A DNA stretch of 64,000 bases from DATMER01 sp963741305 (GCA_963741305.1 CAVUHL010000003.1:7378001-7442000); one strand, 5' to 3'; shown: positions 8,706 to 17,500, counted from the first letter of the stretch. Notes: generated by a model not told the origin, from the sequence alone. A program made the numbers and translations.

Positions 8706-8957
8706 ATGAGAAACGACAGCAGACCGCAGCAGCCATTGCCGAGTCGGCACACCGTGTCCACCGTTCGTGAGGTGCTCCCTCGGTTCATGACCTGGCCTGA
8801 GGTGATCAGCTGGTCGAGCCTGTCCCGGTCAACGCTGAGACGGGAAATCGCGGCAGCTCGATTTCCCGCCCCCGAAACTCTCAGCCCTGGGAGGGAAGCC
8901 TTTCGCATCGACAAGCTCCGCGAATGGCAAGAGGGCCGGCGTGAGTGGGCCGCCTAG
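8706..8957 (+). CDS. AlpA-type excisionase/transcriptional regulator
   Basis: 83 residues with ribosome site AGGAAGA 6 nt before ATG 8706. The motif series MTWPEVISWSSLSRSTLRR, then AARFPAPETL and REAFRIDKLREWQEGRR, is the AlpA/excisionase winged-helix pattern (helix-turn-helix, FPxPxxL, and a late REW helix). Family members act as directionality factors and activators of P4-type integrase genes. It is convergent with the integrase, the 3' ends overlapping by 4 bp. The direct repeats in the integrase promoter (10256-10273) are a candidate binding site. Confidence 0.75.
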   Translation: MRNDSRPQQPLPSRHTVSTVREVLPRFMTWPEVISWSSLSRSTLRREIAAARFPAPETLSPGREAFRIDKLREWQEGRREWAA

Positions 8958-10234
8958 GCCTGTAAAGGCACCGCCCGAGCAGTATCGGCGAAGAAGATGG
9001 CCCGAAGGTGGGCGTCCCAACGCAGGCCGGCCGCCCATTTTTCTTCGTCGTAGTCATAAAGGTTGTAGTGGACCGTTTCGACGCTCCCGTCGCTGTGGTT
9101 GACCAGGCGCCTCCTGACCTCCTGCGGGACGCGCAGGCGAGCAAGGGAGGTCAGAAACGTCGTCCGGAGATTCCTCGCCACGAAGGGGAAACCCACCTCG
9201 GCTGCGACCCGTGCACAGAACTGCCGGATGGATTGCGCACTGAGCGGCAAATCCGGCCGGCGGTCGCTGGCGAAGACATGCGGCTTCCCGGCGGTCACGC
9301 CCTCGACGCGCGGCAGCACGTACTCGCTCCACAGCGGGACCAGCGGCACACGGTGGTCCCGTCCGGTCTTCGTATACCGCCGCCGCCCGAGATATCCCGG
9401 TAGATTCCACCACTCCGCCTCGAGATCCTGACGTCGCATGCCCACGGTTTCGGTCGTTCGCTGACCCAACAAGAGGCGCGAAAGAACCGCCAAGGCCAGG
9501 AGATCCGCGGACCCGTCTCGTCCAAGACGCGTCCGGGGCGGCGGGTTGTCGGCGATTTCCAGGAGCGCGAACCAGAGCGTCCGCATCTGGTCGTCGGTCA
9601 GGCTCCTGCGCTTCGGCGGCTCCACCGGCTTCGGATAAGGGAAGCGGAGGACAGGGTTGTACTCGACAATCTCCCGCCCCTCGGCCCAGGTGTAGATTCC
9701 CGAGATCATGGTCAGCAGGCCGCGGGCGGCCACGGCGTGCCCACCGGTCACCAGCCGGTCAATGGCCAGATGGAGATGGCGCTTGCGAACCTCCCGGGCA
9801 GGCATCTGGCCGATGACCGGAAGCGCGTCCTTGCGGATCTTGCGCTGGATCTCGGGCCAGGTCAGGAGATTTTCGCGTGCATGGCGGTCCATGTAGGTCT
9901 CGAAGAGCTCCGCGAAGGTCAGTTCCTTTTCCTCGGGTGGGGCAGCCGCCCTGAGCTTTTTCGGATCCCGTCCCGAGCTGGCAGCGTTGAGGTCCTCCCG
10001 AGCCTCCTGTCGGGCCTGAGCGATCGAGACCCGGGGGAAGGGTCCGATCGTCCGGCGGTCCTGCTTCTCCTGCCCCTTGACCCTGTAGACCACCGAGAAG
10101 GCGCCGTGCCCCTTCTCGCTCTTCCGGAAGCGAAGCCCCGGGACTACAGTGTCACTCCACTCCTGCCTGTCCTTGCCCTCGGGAACGCGGAGTCCGCGCA
10201 GGGTTCGATCCTCGAATTTGATGTTGTAGCTCAT
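8954..10234 (-). CDS. int: P4-type tyrosine integrase
   Basis: 426 residues. The N-terminal arm-binding domain (1-100) has the DUF4102-like pattern DTVVPGLRFRKSEKGHG and TIGPFPRVSIAQARQEARE. The core-binding domain spans about 110-210. The catalytic domain spans about 220-405 with Arg in LLLGQRTTETVGMR, Lys in RRRYTKTGRDHRVPL, Arg in ARNLRTTFLTSL, His in LVNHSDGS and the Tyr nucleophile in VHYNLYDYDEEK. The usual HxxR box reads NLRT preceded by AR, so the first His is Asn; whether this enzyme is fully active is uncertain. It catalyses site-specific integration and excision. The near-leaderless promoter is described separately. Confidence 0.85.
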   Translation of the reverse strand: MSYNIKFEDRTLRGLRVPEGKDRQEWSDTVVPGLRFRKSEKGHGAFSVVYRVKGQEKQDRRTIGPFPRVSIAQARQEAREDLNAASSGRDPKKLRAAAPPEEKELTFAELFETYMDRHARENLLTWPEIQRKIRKDALPVIGQMPAREVRKRHLHLAIDRLVTGGHAVAARGLLTMISGIYTWAEGREIVEYNPVLRFPYPKPVEPPKRRSLTDDQMRTLWFALLEIADNPPPRTRLGRDGSADLLALAVLSRLLLGQRTTETVGMRRQDLEAEWWNLPGYLGRRRYTKTGRDHRVPLVPLWSEYVLPRVEGVTAGKPHVFASDRRPDLPLSAQSIRQFCARVAAEVGFPFVARNLRTTFLTSLARLRVPQEVRRRLVNHSDGSVETVHYNLYDYDEEKWAAGLRWDAHLRAIFFADTARAVPLQA

Positions 10235-10246
10235 GGGCCAGATTCT

Positions 10247-10273
10247 ACTATATCCGGGTCACGCCAGGGTCAC
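10247..10273 (-). promoter_or_regulatory. Integrase promoter with 11-bp-spaced direct repeats
   Basis: On the minus strand TATAGT (10247-10252) is a good -10 element only 13 bp before the int ATG, implying a nearly leaderless mRNA; no ribosome site is visible. GGGTCAC occurs twice (10256-10262 and 10267-10273), exactly one helical turn apart, where the -35 region would be. Inferred to be a regulator site, perhaps for the AlpA protein. Confidence 0.4.
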
Positions 10274-10307
10274 ACAGCTTCACGCTTACTGGCCGAATGT
10301 GGCCATA

Positions 10308-10379
10308 GCTGACAACTTCTGGAAGCGTTTCCCCTCTTGATCGGCACTCATGAAGTCAGTTGAAGACTGCTGACAACTT
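10308..10379. repeat. Direct repeat GCTGACAACTT (two copies)
   Basis: GCTGACAACTT occurs at 10308-10318 and 10369-10379, between the integrase start and the 3' end of the helicase gene. The second copy lies where the DnaB reading frame stops resembling its family. Candidate integrase core or arm sites. Confidence 0.4.
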
Positions 10380-11631
10380 TAACATCGTCATTGGCGACGA
10401 TGACCTCCGCCAAGCCGCGGAGGCTGTGGTCGTCGGGGGCGTAGACCTCGGGACGATGCACGAAGGCGACTTGATCGGCGTGCTGCCCGATCGCGTCTGA
10501 TTCGGCGAGGTCGGCGAGCTGCGGGCGCGGATCGCTGCGGCGGGTCAGATCGCGATTGAGCTGCGAGAGGGCGATCACCGGCAGACCCAACTCGCCCGCC
10601 AGCTCCTTGAGACGGCGGGCGATGAGGGCGATCTCCAGGCGCCGGTTTTCCACGCGGACCCCGGCCGTAAGGAGCTGGAGGTAGTCGACGACCAGGAGCG
10701 CCAAGTCGGGGTGCTGGGCCTTGAGCCACCAGGCTCTCGCTTCGAGGTCGCGCAGCACCAGGCTCGGGCAGTGGTCCAGGAGGAGCGGTGCCGCGATCAT
10801 GCGGCGCGCGGCGGCGATGAGGTCTCGCCAGTGCCGGCCGGACAGGTGGCCGACGCGGAGCTGGTGGGAAGCGATGTCGGCTTCGGCGGAGCTGAGCTTG
10901 AGGCCGATCTCGTCAGCGCGCATTTCGAGGGAGAAGACACCGACGGGCCTCTTCAGCTCGACGGCGACGTGGCGGGTAAGGTCGAGCGCCAGCGAGGTCT
11001 TGCCCATGCCAGGCCTGCCCGCGATGACGTAGAGCCCACCCGGCAAGAAGCCGGGACCGAGCTGGTCCCAGGCCGGGAAGCCGGAGGTCAGCCCGCAGAG
11101 GGCCTCGGAGCGCTCTTCTTCGAGGATTTCGAGGAGACGGGTGACGACCGTCCCGGCTTCCTGCCAGCCCACGCGGACAGCACGTCCGATGAGCTTCTCC
11201 GCGGAGTCGCGGAGGTCGGCCAGAAGCTCGTGGACCGGCCGCGCGGTCGAGGCGGTCGCCAGGAGGGTGTGTTGCGCGACGGCGATCAGGTCGCGGCGGA
11301 CGCTCTTCTCCTTGACGATGTCCACGTACTCGTCCATCCGTCCCAGGTCCGGCAGGTCCAGGTCGAGCGCGGCGAGATAGGCCAGACCGCCGACGGCACC
11401 CAGGATCCCGGCCTGATCTAGATGGGCCTGAAGGGTGCGGAGGTCAGGTGTGGAGCCCGCGTCGGCGACGTCAAGGAAGGCCTGGTAGAGCAAGCGATGG
11501 CGTTCGAGATGCCAGTCGCGGGGCTCCAGCCGTGTGCGGGCCTGGGCGATGCGCAGAGGCTCGAGGAGCAGAGCGCCGAGCACCGCACGCTCGGCTTCTT
11601 CGCTGTAGGGCAGGACTTTGTGCCTAGCCAT
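10348..11631 (-). CDS. DnaB-like replicative helicase, C-terminally altered
   Basis: 427 residues from ATG 11631, which overlaps the stop of the loader gene as ATGA. The N-terminal DnaB domain (SEEAERAVLGALLLEP) is followed by the RecA-like helicase domain with Walker A AGRPGMGKTSLALDL, VFSLEM, Walker B LLVVDYLQLL and LSQLNRDLTRR. The conserved end normally reads like AEVIVAKxRNGPTG plus about 20 residues. Here it reads AEVIVANDDVKVVSSLQLTS and stops, so the last ~25 conserved residues are replaced from near base 10393. This may be a recombination junction at the gene's 3' end. Role: unwinding DNA at the element's own origin. Confidence 0.85.
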   Translation of the reverse strand: MARHKVLPYSEEAERAVLGALLLEPLRIAQARTRLEPRDWHLERHRLLYQAFLDVADAGSTPDLRTLQAHLDQAGILGAVGGLAYLAALDLDLPDLGRMDEYVDIVKEKSVRRDLIAVAQHTLLATASTARPVHELLADLRDSAEKLIGRAVRVGWQEAGTVVTRLLEILEEERSEALCGLTSGFPAWDQLGPGFLPGGLYVIAGRPGMGKTSLALDLTRHVAVELKRPVGVFSLEMRADEIGLKLSSAEADIASHQLRVGHLSGRHWRDLIAAARRMIAAPLLLDHCPSLVLRDLEARAWWLKAQHPDLALLVVDYLQLLTAGVRVENRRLEIALIARRLKELAGELGLPVIALSQLNRDLTRRSDPRPQLADLAESDAIGQHADQVAFVHRPEVYAPDDHSLRGLAEVIVANDDVKVVSSLQLTS

Positions 11632-12281
11632 CAGAGCGCCCCCCGGAGCCGCACGTCCTCGCCGGCAAGCTCGTCGTGGATTCGGAGGCCGGAGAGCCAG
11701 CGCGAGAGCAGCGGCGGCGGCGTGGCGGCGGTCGCGTTGAGGAGCAACTCGGGGAGGAGCTGGCTGGTAACGAGGGTGGGAAGCCCCCTGTCGTCCCGGG
11801 CTCGGGTGATGAGAACGAGGCGATCGATGTACCAGTCGGCCGCAGGGCCGGAGAGCGGCTCGTCGAGGACGACGAGCGACGTGACCAGGAGAGGGGCGAT
11901 CACGTCCTCCGCGGAGGCGAAGTCGCACTGGATGCGCCTCGCGAGCTCCGGGCCCGAGACCCACCGTCCGCGGCGGCCGGTGCGCAGGTGCTCGGCAAGC
12001 AGGACGGTAGCGAGCCCGGTCTTGCCTGTACCGGTCGGCCCCCAGAGCGCTACCCAGTGAGGGGAGTCGGTCCAGCGCTCCAGGGCGGCGGGCCAGGGGC
12101 GTTGGAAGTGGGCGGTCCAGCCTTCGCGGGTGAGGCCGCGGTAGCGCTCCGGGATTCCCGCGTCAGCCTCCGAAAACCTGCTGCGCAGTGCGTCGTGGCA
12201 GGTGTAGCACAGGAGGTCTGCGGGGAGCCTTCCGAAGGCGACCTGGTCTTCGCCGCAGCGGCTGCAGCGCCAAGGCGTCAC
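11631..12281 (-). CDS. DnaC/IstB-like helicase loader with N-terminal zinc finger
   Basis: 216 residues from GTG 12281 (GTGA overlap with the initiator gene). Residues 4-30 hold a four-Cys zinc site: CSRC and, 20 residues on, CYTC. The AAA+ core has Walker A WGPTGTGKTGLA and Walker B SLVVLDEPLSG, followed by a sensor-type VTSQLLPEL. The family loads DnaB-type helicases at origins or serves as transposon helper ATPases. Its place between an initiator and a DnaB homologue supports loading. All three genes overlap by 4 bp. Confidence 0.8.
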   Translation of the reverse strand: MTPWRCSRCGEDQVAFGRLPADLLCYTCHDALRSRFSEADAGIPERYRGLTREGWTAHFQRPWPAALERWTDSPHWVALWGPTGTGKTGLATVLLAEHLRTGRRGRWVSGPELARRIQCDFASAEDVIAPLLVTSLVVLDEPLSGPAADWYIDRLVLITRARDDRGLPTLVTSQLLPELLLNATAATPPPLLSRWLSGLRIHDELAGEDVRLRGAL

Positions 12282-13141
12282 GAAACACCTCGCTTGCCGG
12301 CGATGATGCGCAGGGCCTGGGCTCGCCGGATGTCATCGCAGCCGGCGGCCCGCAGGAGGTCGCGGCCAGCGCGGGCGCTGAGAGGCTTTCCTGGCTGTGG
12401 CTTCGCCGGGCTCGTGGCCTGCTCCATCACGACCCGATGCACGTAGGCGATGGGCTGCCGCTTGTTCGCCAGACCGGCCTGGACGAGCCGGCCGAGAAGA
12501 TCGAGCAGCGGCTCGATGCCGCCGAGCGTTTTCGACCACAGGCCGATCTGCGCCGGACTCGGCAAGGGAACACCGGCCTCTTCGAGCAGAAGATTGACTC
12601 GAAAGACCCCGCCCTGCGGCCCCGTAAGGGGCCGGAGACCGAAGGTCTCCCTGTTTTTTTCTTCTGGGGGAGTGAGGGGGATTTGGGGGTATAGGGGGAT
12701 TAGGGGGTCCGGGGGGAAAGGGGGAAAAGGGGGACAAGGGGGAGCGAGGGGGGCCGAAAACGCGCACTCCGCTTCGTCATGGCGGGTGGGAAACGCGCAC
12801 TCGGCTTCGCCTATTTTGGCGGGAAAGGCGCACTGTGCTTCGCCTTCTTGAAACGGTGCGGCACTCGGCTTCGCCTTTTCCACTCCGACCAGCAGACGGT
12901 AGGTGGAGAGCTTTCCGCGGCCGTGGTGCGACACGACGGCGAGCTCGCCCGAGGCCACCAGCTCGCCGAGGACCTGCTGGACTCTGCGCCGGCCGAGACG
13001 AGTCCGCTTCTGGAGCGTCGCCTGATCGGCGATCCATTGGCCGCTCTGGTCGGAGTGGCTGGCGACCGCGAGGAGGATGATGAGGCCGGCCCCGCGCTGG
13101 CGGGAGTGTTCCCAGACATCGGGAAGGTGCTCGCTGCTCAT
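12278..13141 (-). CDS. Winged-helix replication initiator, lambda-O-like layout
   Basis: 287 residues from ATG 13141 (the frame is open further upstream, but the extension encodes repeat sequence). Residues 18-90 form a winged helix: GAGLIILLAVASHSDQSGQW, LQKRTRLGRRRVQQVLGELV and a wing GRGKLSTYRLL. The middle is low-complexity, with three CAFP/CAFS repeats and a Pro-rich tract, and is encoded by four DNA iterons plus a C-tract. The C-terminal ~100 residues are helical and may contact the loader. Order (initiator, loader, helicase) and in-gene iterons recall lambda O-P. No sequence kinship to lambda O is claimed; the similarity is in organisation. Confidence 0.6.
   Translation of the reverse strand: MSSEHLPDVWEHSRQRGAGLIILLAVASHSDQSGQWIADQATLQKRTRLGRRRVQQVLGELVASGELAVVSHHGRGKLSTYRLLVGVEKAKPSAAPFQEGEAQCAFPAKIGEAECAFPTRHDEAECAFSAPLAPPCPPFPPFPPDPLIPLYPQIPLTPPEEKNRETFGLRPLTGPQGGVFRVNLLLEEAGVPLPSPAQIGLWSKTLGGIEPLLDLLGRLVQAGLANKRQPIAYVHRVVMEQATSPAKPQPGKPLSARAGRDLLRAAGCDDIRRAQALRIIAGKRGVS
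12655..12758. repeat. Strand-asymmetric GGGGGA-type tract inside the initiator gene
   Basis: About 100 bp of runs of five or six G separated by 2-5 mostly A/T bases (for example GGGGGATTTGGGGGTATAG). It encodes the Pro-rich linker of the initiator. It directly adjoins the iterons, where an unwinding element would be expected, although it is G-rich rather than AT-rich. Confidence 0.6.
12751..12875 (-). repeat. Four iterons (31-33 bp period) inside the initiator gene, candidate origin
   Basis: Read on the minus strand, units at 12845-12875, 12812-12844, 12779-12811 and 12751-12778 each begin GGCGAAGC or GACGAAGC and continue xGAGTGCGCGTTT with small changes. Spacing is 31, 33 and 33 bp. They encode the repeated E-A-x-C-A-F motif. 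Iterons within an initiator gene next to loader and helicase genes suggest a replication origin. Confidence 0.6.
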
Positions 13142-13181
13142 GGGTGGTTTACCCCCTTTCGCCGGACAGGCTGGTGCTGCG

Positions 13182-13705
13182 AACGCAAGCCCTGCAAATG
13201 GGCAGGGAGATGGCACTTCTCGTAAACGACTGAAATCACGGGAGATGGGAAGATTCGAGGACAACCGGGAATGGAGCGATGAACGTTCCATTTTCTCAAT
13301 GGCCATGGGGGCACCGTCCGGCCGGTGCCGGTCCTCTTCGCTGCCGTTGTGTGCGGTTGGGCATCGCGCTATCTCCTTTCGTCGGAGAGCAGGCTGGCGC
13401 CGCACGCGCAAGACCTCCAAGTCGGCAGGCGGGCCGCGTTTGGCGTAAACGACAGAATCCACGGGAGATGAGAGATTCTGGGGAAACCAAAGTGAGCGAA
13501 TTAAATTCGCTTACTTTGGAGGCGCGGCGCTCCCCAGGACTCAACGGCCCTGGGGCAGACTCGCTGCGCGGAAGCCCTGGGAAACAGCCAGGTTTGTTCG
13601 CAGGTGCTTGTTGGTTCCAGGGGGATCGGTTCGCCACTTGGCTCCTCCGCTTGTCCGGAGAGCTTCCTTTCCGGAGCGCAAGCCCTGCAAATGGGCAAGG
13701 AGCAA
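13182..13705 (-). repeat. Three degenerate repeats upstream of the initiator gene
   Basis: Read on the minus strand, GCCCATTTGCAGGGCTTGCG occurs at about 13183-13204 and 13678-13699, with a diverged copy at about 13396-13420. The first two are also preceded on that strand by GTCGTTTACG and an AGTC/TCTG context and followed by CAGCCTG and CGAAAGG. Each of these two leads into an ATG (13141 and 13364). Together with the ~160-bp repeat this fills the non-coding stretch 13142-13968. Confidence 0.5.
13296..13364 (-). CDS. Tiny ORF (22 aa) resembling the one at 8088
   Basis: ATG 13364 follows AGGAGA with 7-nt spacing. The product starts MPNRTQRQRRGPAPAG and has the same M-x-NR / PAPAG / His-end pattern as the 20-residue frame at 8088-8150. 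It lies 155 bp upstream of the initiator start. Possibly a leader peptide; function unknown. Confidence 0.35.
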   Translation of the reverse strand: MPNRTQRQRRGPAPAGRCPHGH

Positions 13706-13768
13706 GATCTGGCGGAAACTACACACTGCAAAGGAGATCTGCCGTTCAGAGGCCGAGGAATCGCAGAT

Positions 13769-13930
13769 TCCAAAATAACAGTCCTGCCCTACGGGCATAG
13801 CTGAGCCTCTTCATGGCGGCCCTGGAGGTTGGCGGTGCAAAGCGAGCTTTTTAGCGGGGCACCGATGGCTACAGATGCCCGCCTGTGCGGTAGGGGTGGC
13901 GGGGACCCGAAGGGGGTCCCCGCGGGAGGG
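13769..13930 (-). repeat. ~160-bp inverted repeat, right copy (candidate element end)
   Basis: Inverted counterpart of 7784-7945, with the same internal hairpin at its outer end (about 13898-13923) and the same inner boundary (TTCCAAAAT at 13769-13777). Distance between outer edges is about 6.15 kb. Confidence 0.75.
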
Positions 13931-13968
13931 CGGGCTATAAGAGCCCGATGTCGCAGTGCTCTCTTACT

Positions 13969-14337
13969 TTAACTAGGATCGTTGGGCTCAGCGGATACAA
14001 CGCGGCCTCGGACCTGTGGCATATGCTCAGAGATCGAGCGAATGCCGGTGCTTCCTTCAAACTCGTCCACAGGGATACCGCGGGTTTTGAGCTCCTCAAG
14101 ATCTTGATCGGACATATCACAATAATTCAGTGTTGTTTCAGTCAGATCCTTATAGCTGTTGGTCAGCTTCGTAGATACGGCCAGGTTCTTCCGGCTCAAG
14201 TGATCGTAGGCCGTGGCGAACGCATCAACCCTCGTCGGAGCGTCGACGAGCAAGGCATGTTGGGCTTTCTCTCTGACAATCTCGGGTCCGGAATGCCCGA
14301 CGTGAGTCACCACGTAACGCACAAGGAATAGCGGCAT
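13969..14337 (-). CDS. Hypothetical protein, 122 aa
   Basis: I do not recognise the family. ATG 14337 is preceded by AGGAAGGGG with about 8-nt spacing, and the protein has balanced composition: MPLFLVRYVVTHVGHSG at the start, then an acidic/polar helical part (SDQDLEELKTRGIPVDEF). There is no transmembrane segment or signal peptide. The opposite strand is also open here, but its product is less protein-like and lacks a ribosome site. It lies just outside the right end of the integrative element and is divergent from the SNF2 operon. Confidence 0.5.
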   Translation of the reverse strand: MPLFLVRYVVTHVGHSGPEIVREKAQHALLVDAPTRVDAFATAYDHLSRKNLAVSTKLTNSYKDLTETTLNYCDMSDQDLEELKTRGIPVDEFEGSTGIRSISEHMPQVRGRVVSAEPNDPS

Positions 14338-14506
14338 TTATTGACCCCTTCCTGGTAGATCAAGGCTTCTCAAGCATACCCGACCTCGGCCTCGGTTCGC
14401 ACGAAGGGCTCCATCGGCCCGATCGCGCACCAGCCTCCGCGAGCCCGGACCGAAGTCTCACGGCCAGCAGCAGGCGATTCGCCACGGGCCAGGTCTCTTC
14501 GAAGCC

Positions 14507-17500
14507 GTGATCCCGATGCATTTGACGCCTCCTGGCCACCTTGGTATTGTCTCTTCAAGCTTTTTGGAAAAGACGGACTCATTGGCTCCCCATTACGGTT
14601 CCGCGGGCCTTCATGGCTTCAACCGGCGTCTCCTGGCCGAGGATCTTGTCCGTGTACGCCGTCCTGACGACCGGGAGCGGTATGCGGCGTCGCAGCGGCA
14701 GGCGCGGATCGATCCCAACCCCCATCAGATCGACGCGGTGATCTTTGCGCTCCGCCGGCTCCAGGAGGGGGGCTGCATCCTGGCGGACGAGGTCGGCCTT
14801 GGGAAGACGATCGAGGCGGGGCTCGTGATCGCGCAGCGCCGGGCCGAGGGCGCGCAACGCGTCCTGTTGATCGTTCCCAAATCGCTCATCGGCCAGTGGC
14901 AGAGCGAGCTTTTCCAGCTCTTCGGCATCCAGACCCGCGAGGATCCGGCGTTCTTCGGTCCCGGTGTCTACCTGGTAGGGCGCGAATCCGCCGGCAGTGA
15001 GCGCGGCGCGGAGGCGCTCGCTGCCGCGTCGCCGTTTGAACTCGTAGTCATCGACGAGGCGCACGAGATCTTTGCCGGCCTGCACAAGCGCTACGACCGC
15101 GACGGCCACTACGACGAGGCCTCGGACGAGGCCAGGATGGCCCACCGCGTCCGCGGCTTCCTTCGGTCCGCGCCGGTCCTCCTGCTCACCGCGACTCCCA
15201 TCCAGAACTCCCTCGCCGAGCTCTGGGGGCTCGTGCAGTACGTCGAGCCCACGGGCACCCTGCTCGGCGACATCTCGACGTTCCGCAAGGTGTTCTGCGC
15301 CGAGGACGACCGGACGCTCATCCCCGGCCAGGAGCACGAGTTGCAGCGCCGCCTCCGAATGGTGCTCCGGCGGACTCTGCGCCGCCAAGCCCAGGAGTTC
15401 CTCGACCGCCCCTTCACACAGCGGCGGTGCCGGCTCTACGAATATTCGATGAGCCCCGACGAGCGGGCGCTCTACGACGAGGTGACCGAGTACCTGCTCG
15501 AACCGTCGCTGTTCGCGTTCGCGGGCCGGCAGAGGCGCCTCCTTCTGATCGGTTTTCACCGGCGGATGGCCTCGTCGATCCCGGCCCTGGCCGCCAGCCT
15601 GAAGAACGTCGCCGACCGGCTCCGCCGGCTCGCGGCCGGCCAGGACCCCGGCGGTGCGGCGGAAATGCTCCAGGATCTGGAGGACGAGGAAGAGGCTGTA
15701 CAGCAACTCGGCGGCGAGGGTCCACAGCCGCCGGTGGAACGGAAAGGAGTCCTGGCCGAGCTGGCTCGCGTAGAGGGGCTCCTCGCCCGCGCGATGTCCC
15801 TGCCGAGCGACGCGAAGGCGCGCTCCTTCCAGAACGCGATCCGGCTGATCCTGGAGCGCGGCCGCGACGGACAGGGGAGCGGCAAGGCCGTGGTGTTCAC
15901 GGAATCGATCGTCACCCAGGAATACCTGCGGAGGCTACTCCTCGAAATGGGGCTCCAGGACGAGGAGATCACGTTCTTCCGCGGCGTCAACGATCATGAG
16001 CGCGCCCGCCAGGCCCTCGCCCGCTGGCAGGAGGAGGTGGGGGCCCGGCTCTCGTCCGAATCCAGGCCGAACCGCGACGTGGCTCTGCGCCTCGCCCTCG
16101 TCCATGAGTTCCGCACGCGTTCCAAGGTCCTGGTCTGCACCGAGGCCGGAGCCAAGGGACTGAACCTGCAATTCTGCGAGACGGTGATCAATTACGACCT
16201 GCCGTGGAACCCGCAGCGAATCGAGCAGCGCATCGGACGCTGCCACCGCTACAGCCAGCAACGGGACGTCACGGTGGTCAATTTCATCAACCGGGACAAC
16301 GAAGGCCAGCAGCTCACGTTCGAGATCCTGAGCCAGAAGCTCGACCTCTTCGGCAAGGTTCTGGACGCGTCCGACCTCGTGCTCCACGAGCCGCGCACCG
16401 ACACCCCCGAGATCGCCGTGTCCGCGCTGGCCGTCGAGTTGGAGGGCGATCTCCAGGCCATCTACAGCCGGTCGCGCACCGCCGAGGAGATCACCCGCGA
16501 GATCGCGGCCCTGCGCGAAAGGATCGAGGAACGGCGCGAGGCTTACGAACGGGAATACCGGCGGACTTCGCAGATCATCGAATCACGGTTCGACGAGGAC
16601 GTCCGTAAGGTGTTCCGCCGCTTACGCAGCGAGCTTCCCGCCGCCCTCGCCCGCTTCGATCGCGATCTCGCCGACCTGGTGGAGGGCTACCTGATCGACA
16701 CCGGAGTCGAGCACCGGCGATCGGAGGAGGGCCAGCGGATCGTCTTCGAAATCCTTTCCGAGAAGGACCTGCCGCAGGCGCTCGGAGATGGGCGGAGATT
16801 TTCGATCGGTGATGCCCGCGGAGTGAGCGAAGGCGAAGCGCTCAACCTGATCCATCCCCTGGTGAAAGTGGCGATCGCCGAGGCCTGTCAATGGCCGGGC
16901 GGCTCGGTGGTTCTACAGCTTCCGGCGTCCGCCGAGCCGGAGCTCGCCGCGCTCGCGGGCCGGACCGGCGTCCTCGGCGTGGTCCTCGTGGATTATCAAG
17001 GCTTCGAGCCCGTGCAGCGGCTGATCACTGGGGCCGTGGTGGATGGCGAGCCCATCGATGCGCGGCTGGCGGCGGAGATCGCCCGCCTGCCTGCTTCCGA
17101 CGGGCTCCCGTTCGACGTGATAGTGGACCCTCCCTGGCTCGACGACGCCGTGGACGAGGCGGTGTTCCTCGATCAGCAGGAGGTCGAAAAAAGTGAGCAG
17201 AAGCACTTCGAGCTGTCGCTCGGCCAGCTCGAGCGCTACGTCGAGGACAAGGTCCTCCTGCGCCGCCGCGAGCTGGAGGGCGTCGCCGAGAAGATCAAGG
17301 CCGCCCGGACACGCCGCGACCAAGTGGTCGGCGCGACCGAGCGGGAGCGGATCGAGGCGGAGATCGTCCGCCTCGCCACCCGCCAGGAAGATCTCGAATC
17401 GAGGATCAATTCCCTGGAATCCAGGGAGGACGAGGTATATCGGAGATGGCGAGACGAGTACCACAAGCGCCGTTACCAGGCGCCGAAGGTGACCCGGCTG

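Noticed and set aside
7909..8736. 275-codon open frame on the minus strand over the recombinase-fragment region
   Set aside because: It is antisense to better supported plus-strand frames with ribosome sites and recombinase-like motifs, and part of it translates the 160-bp repeat.
13142..13462. N-terminal extension of the replication initiator
   Set aside because: It encodes the upstream DNA repeats and a low-quality sequence; the winged-helix domain starts right after ATG 13141.
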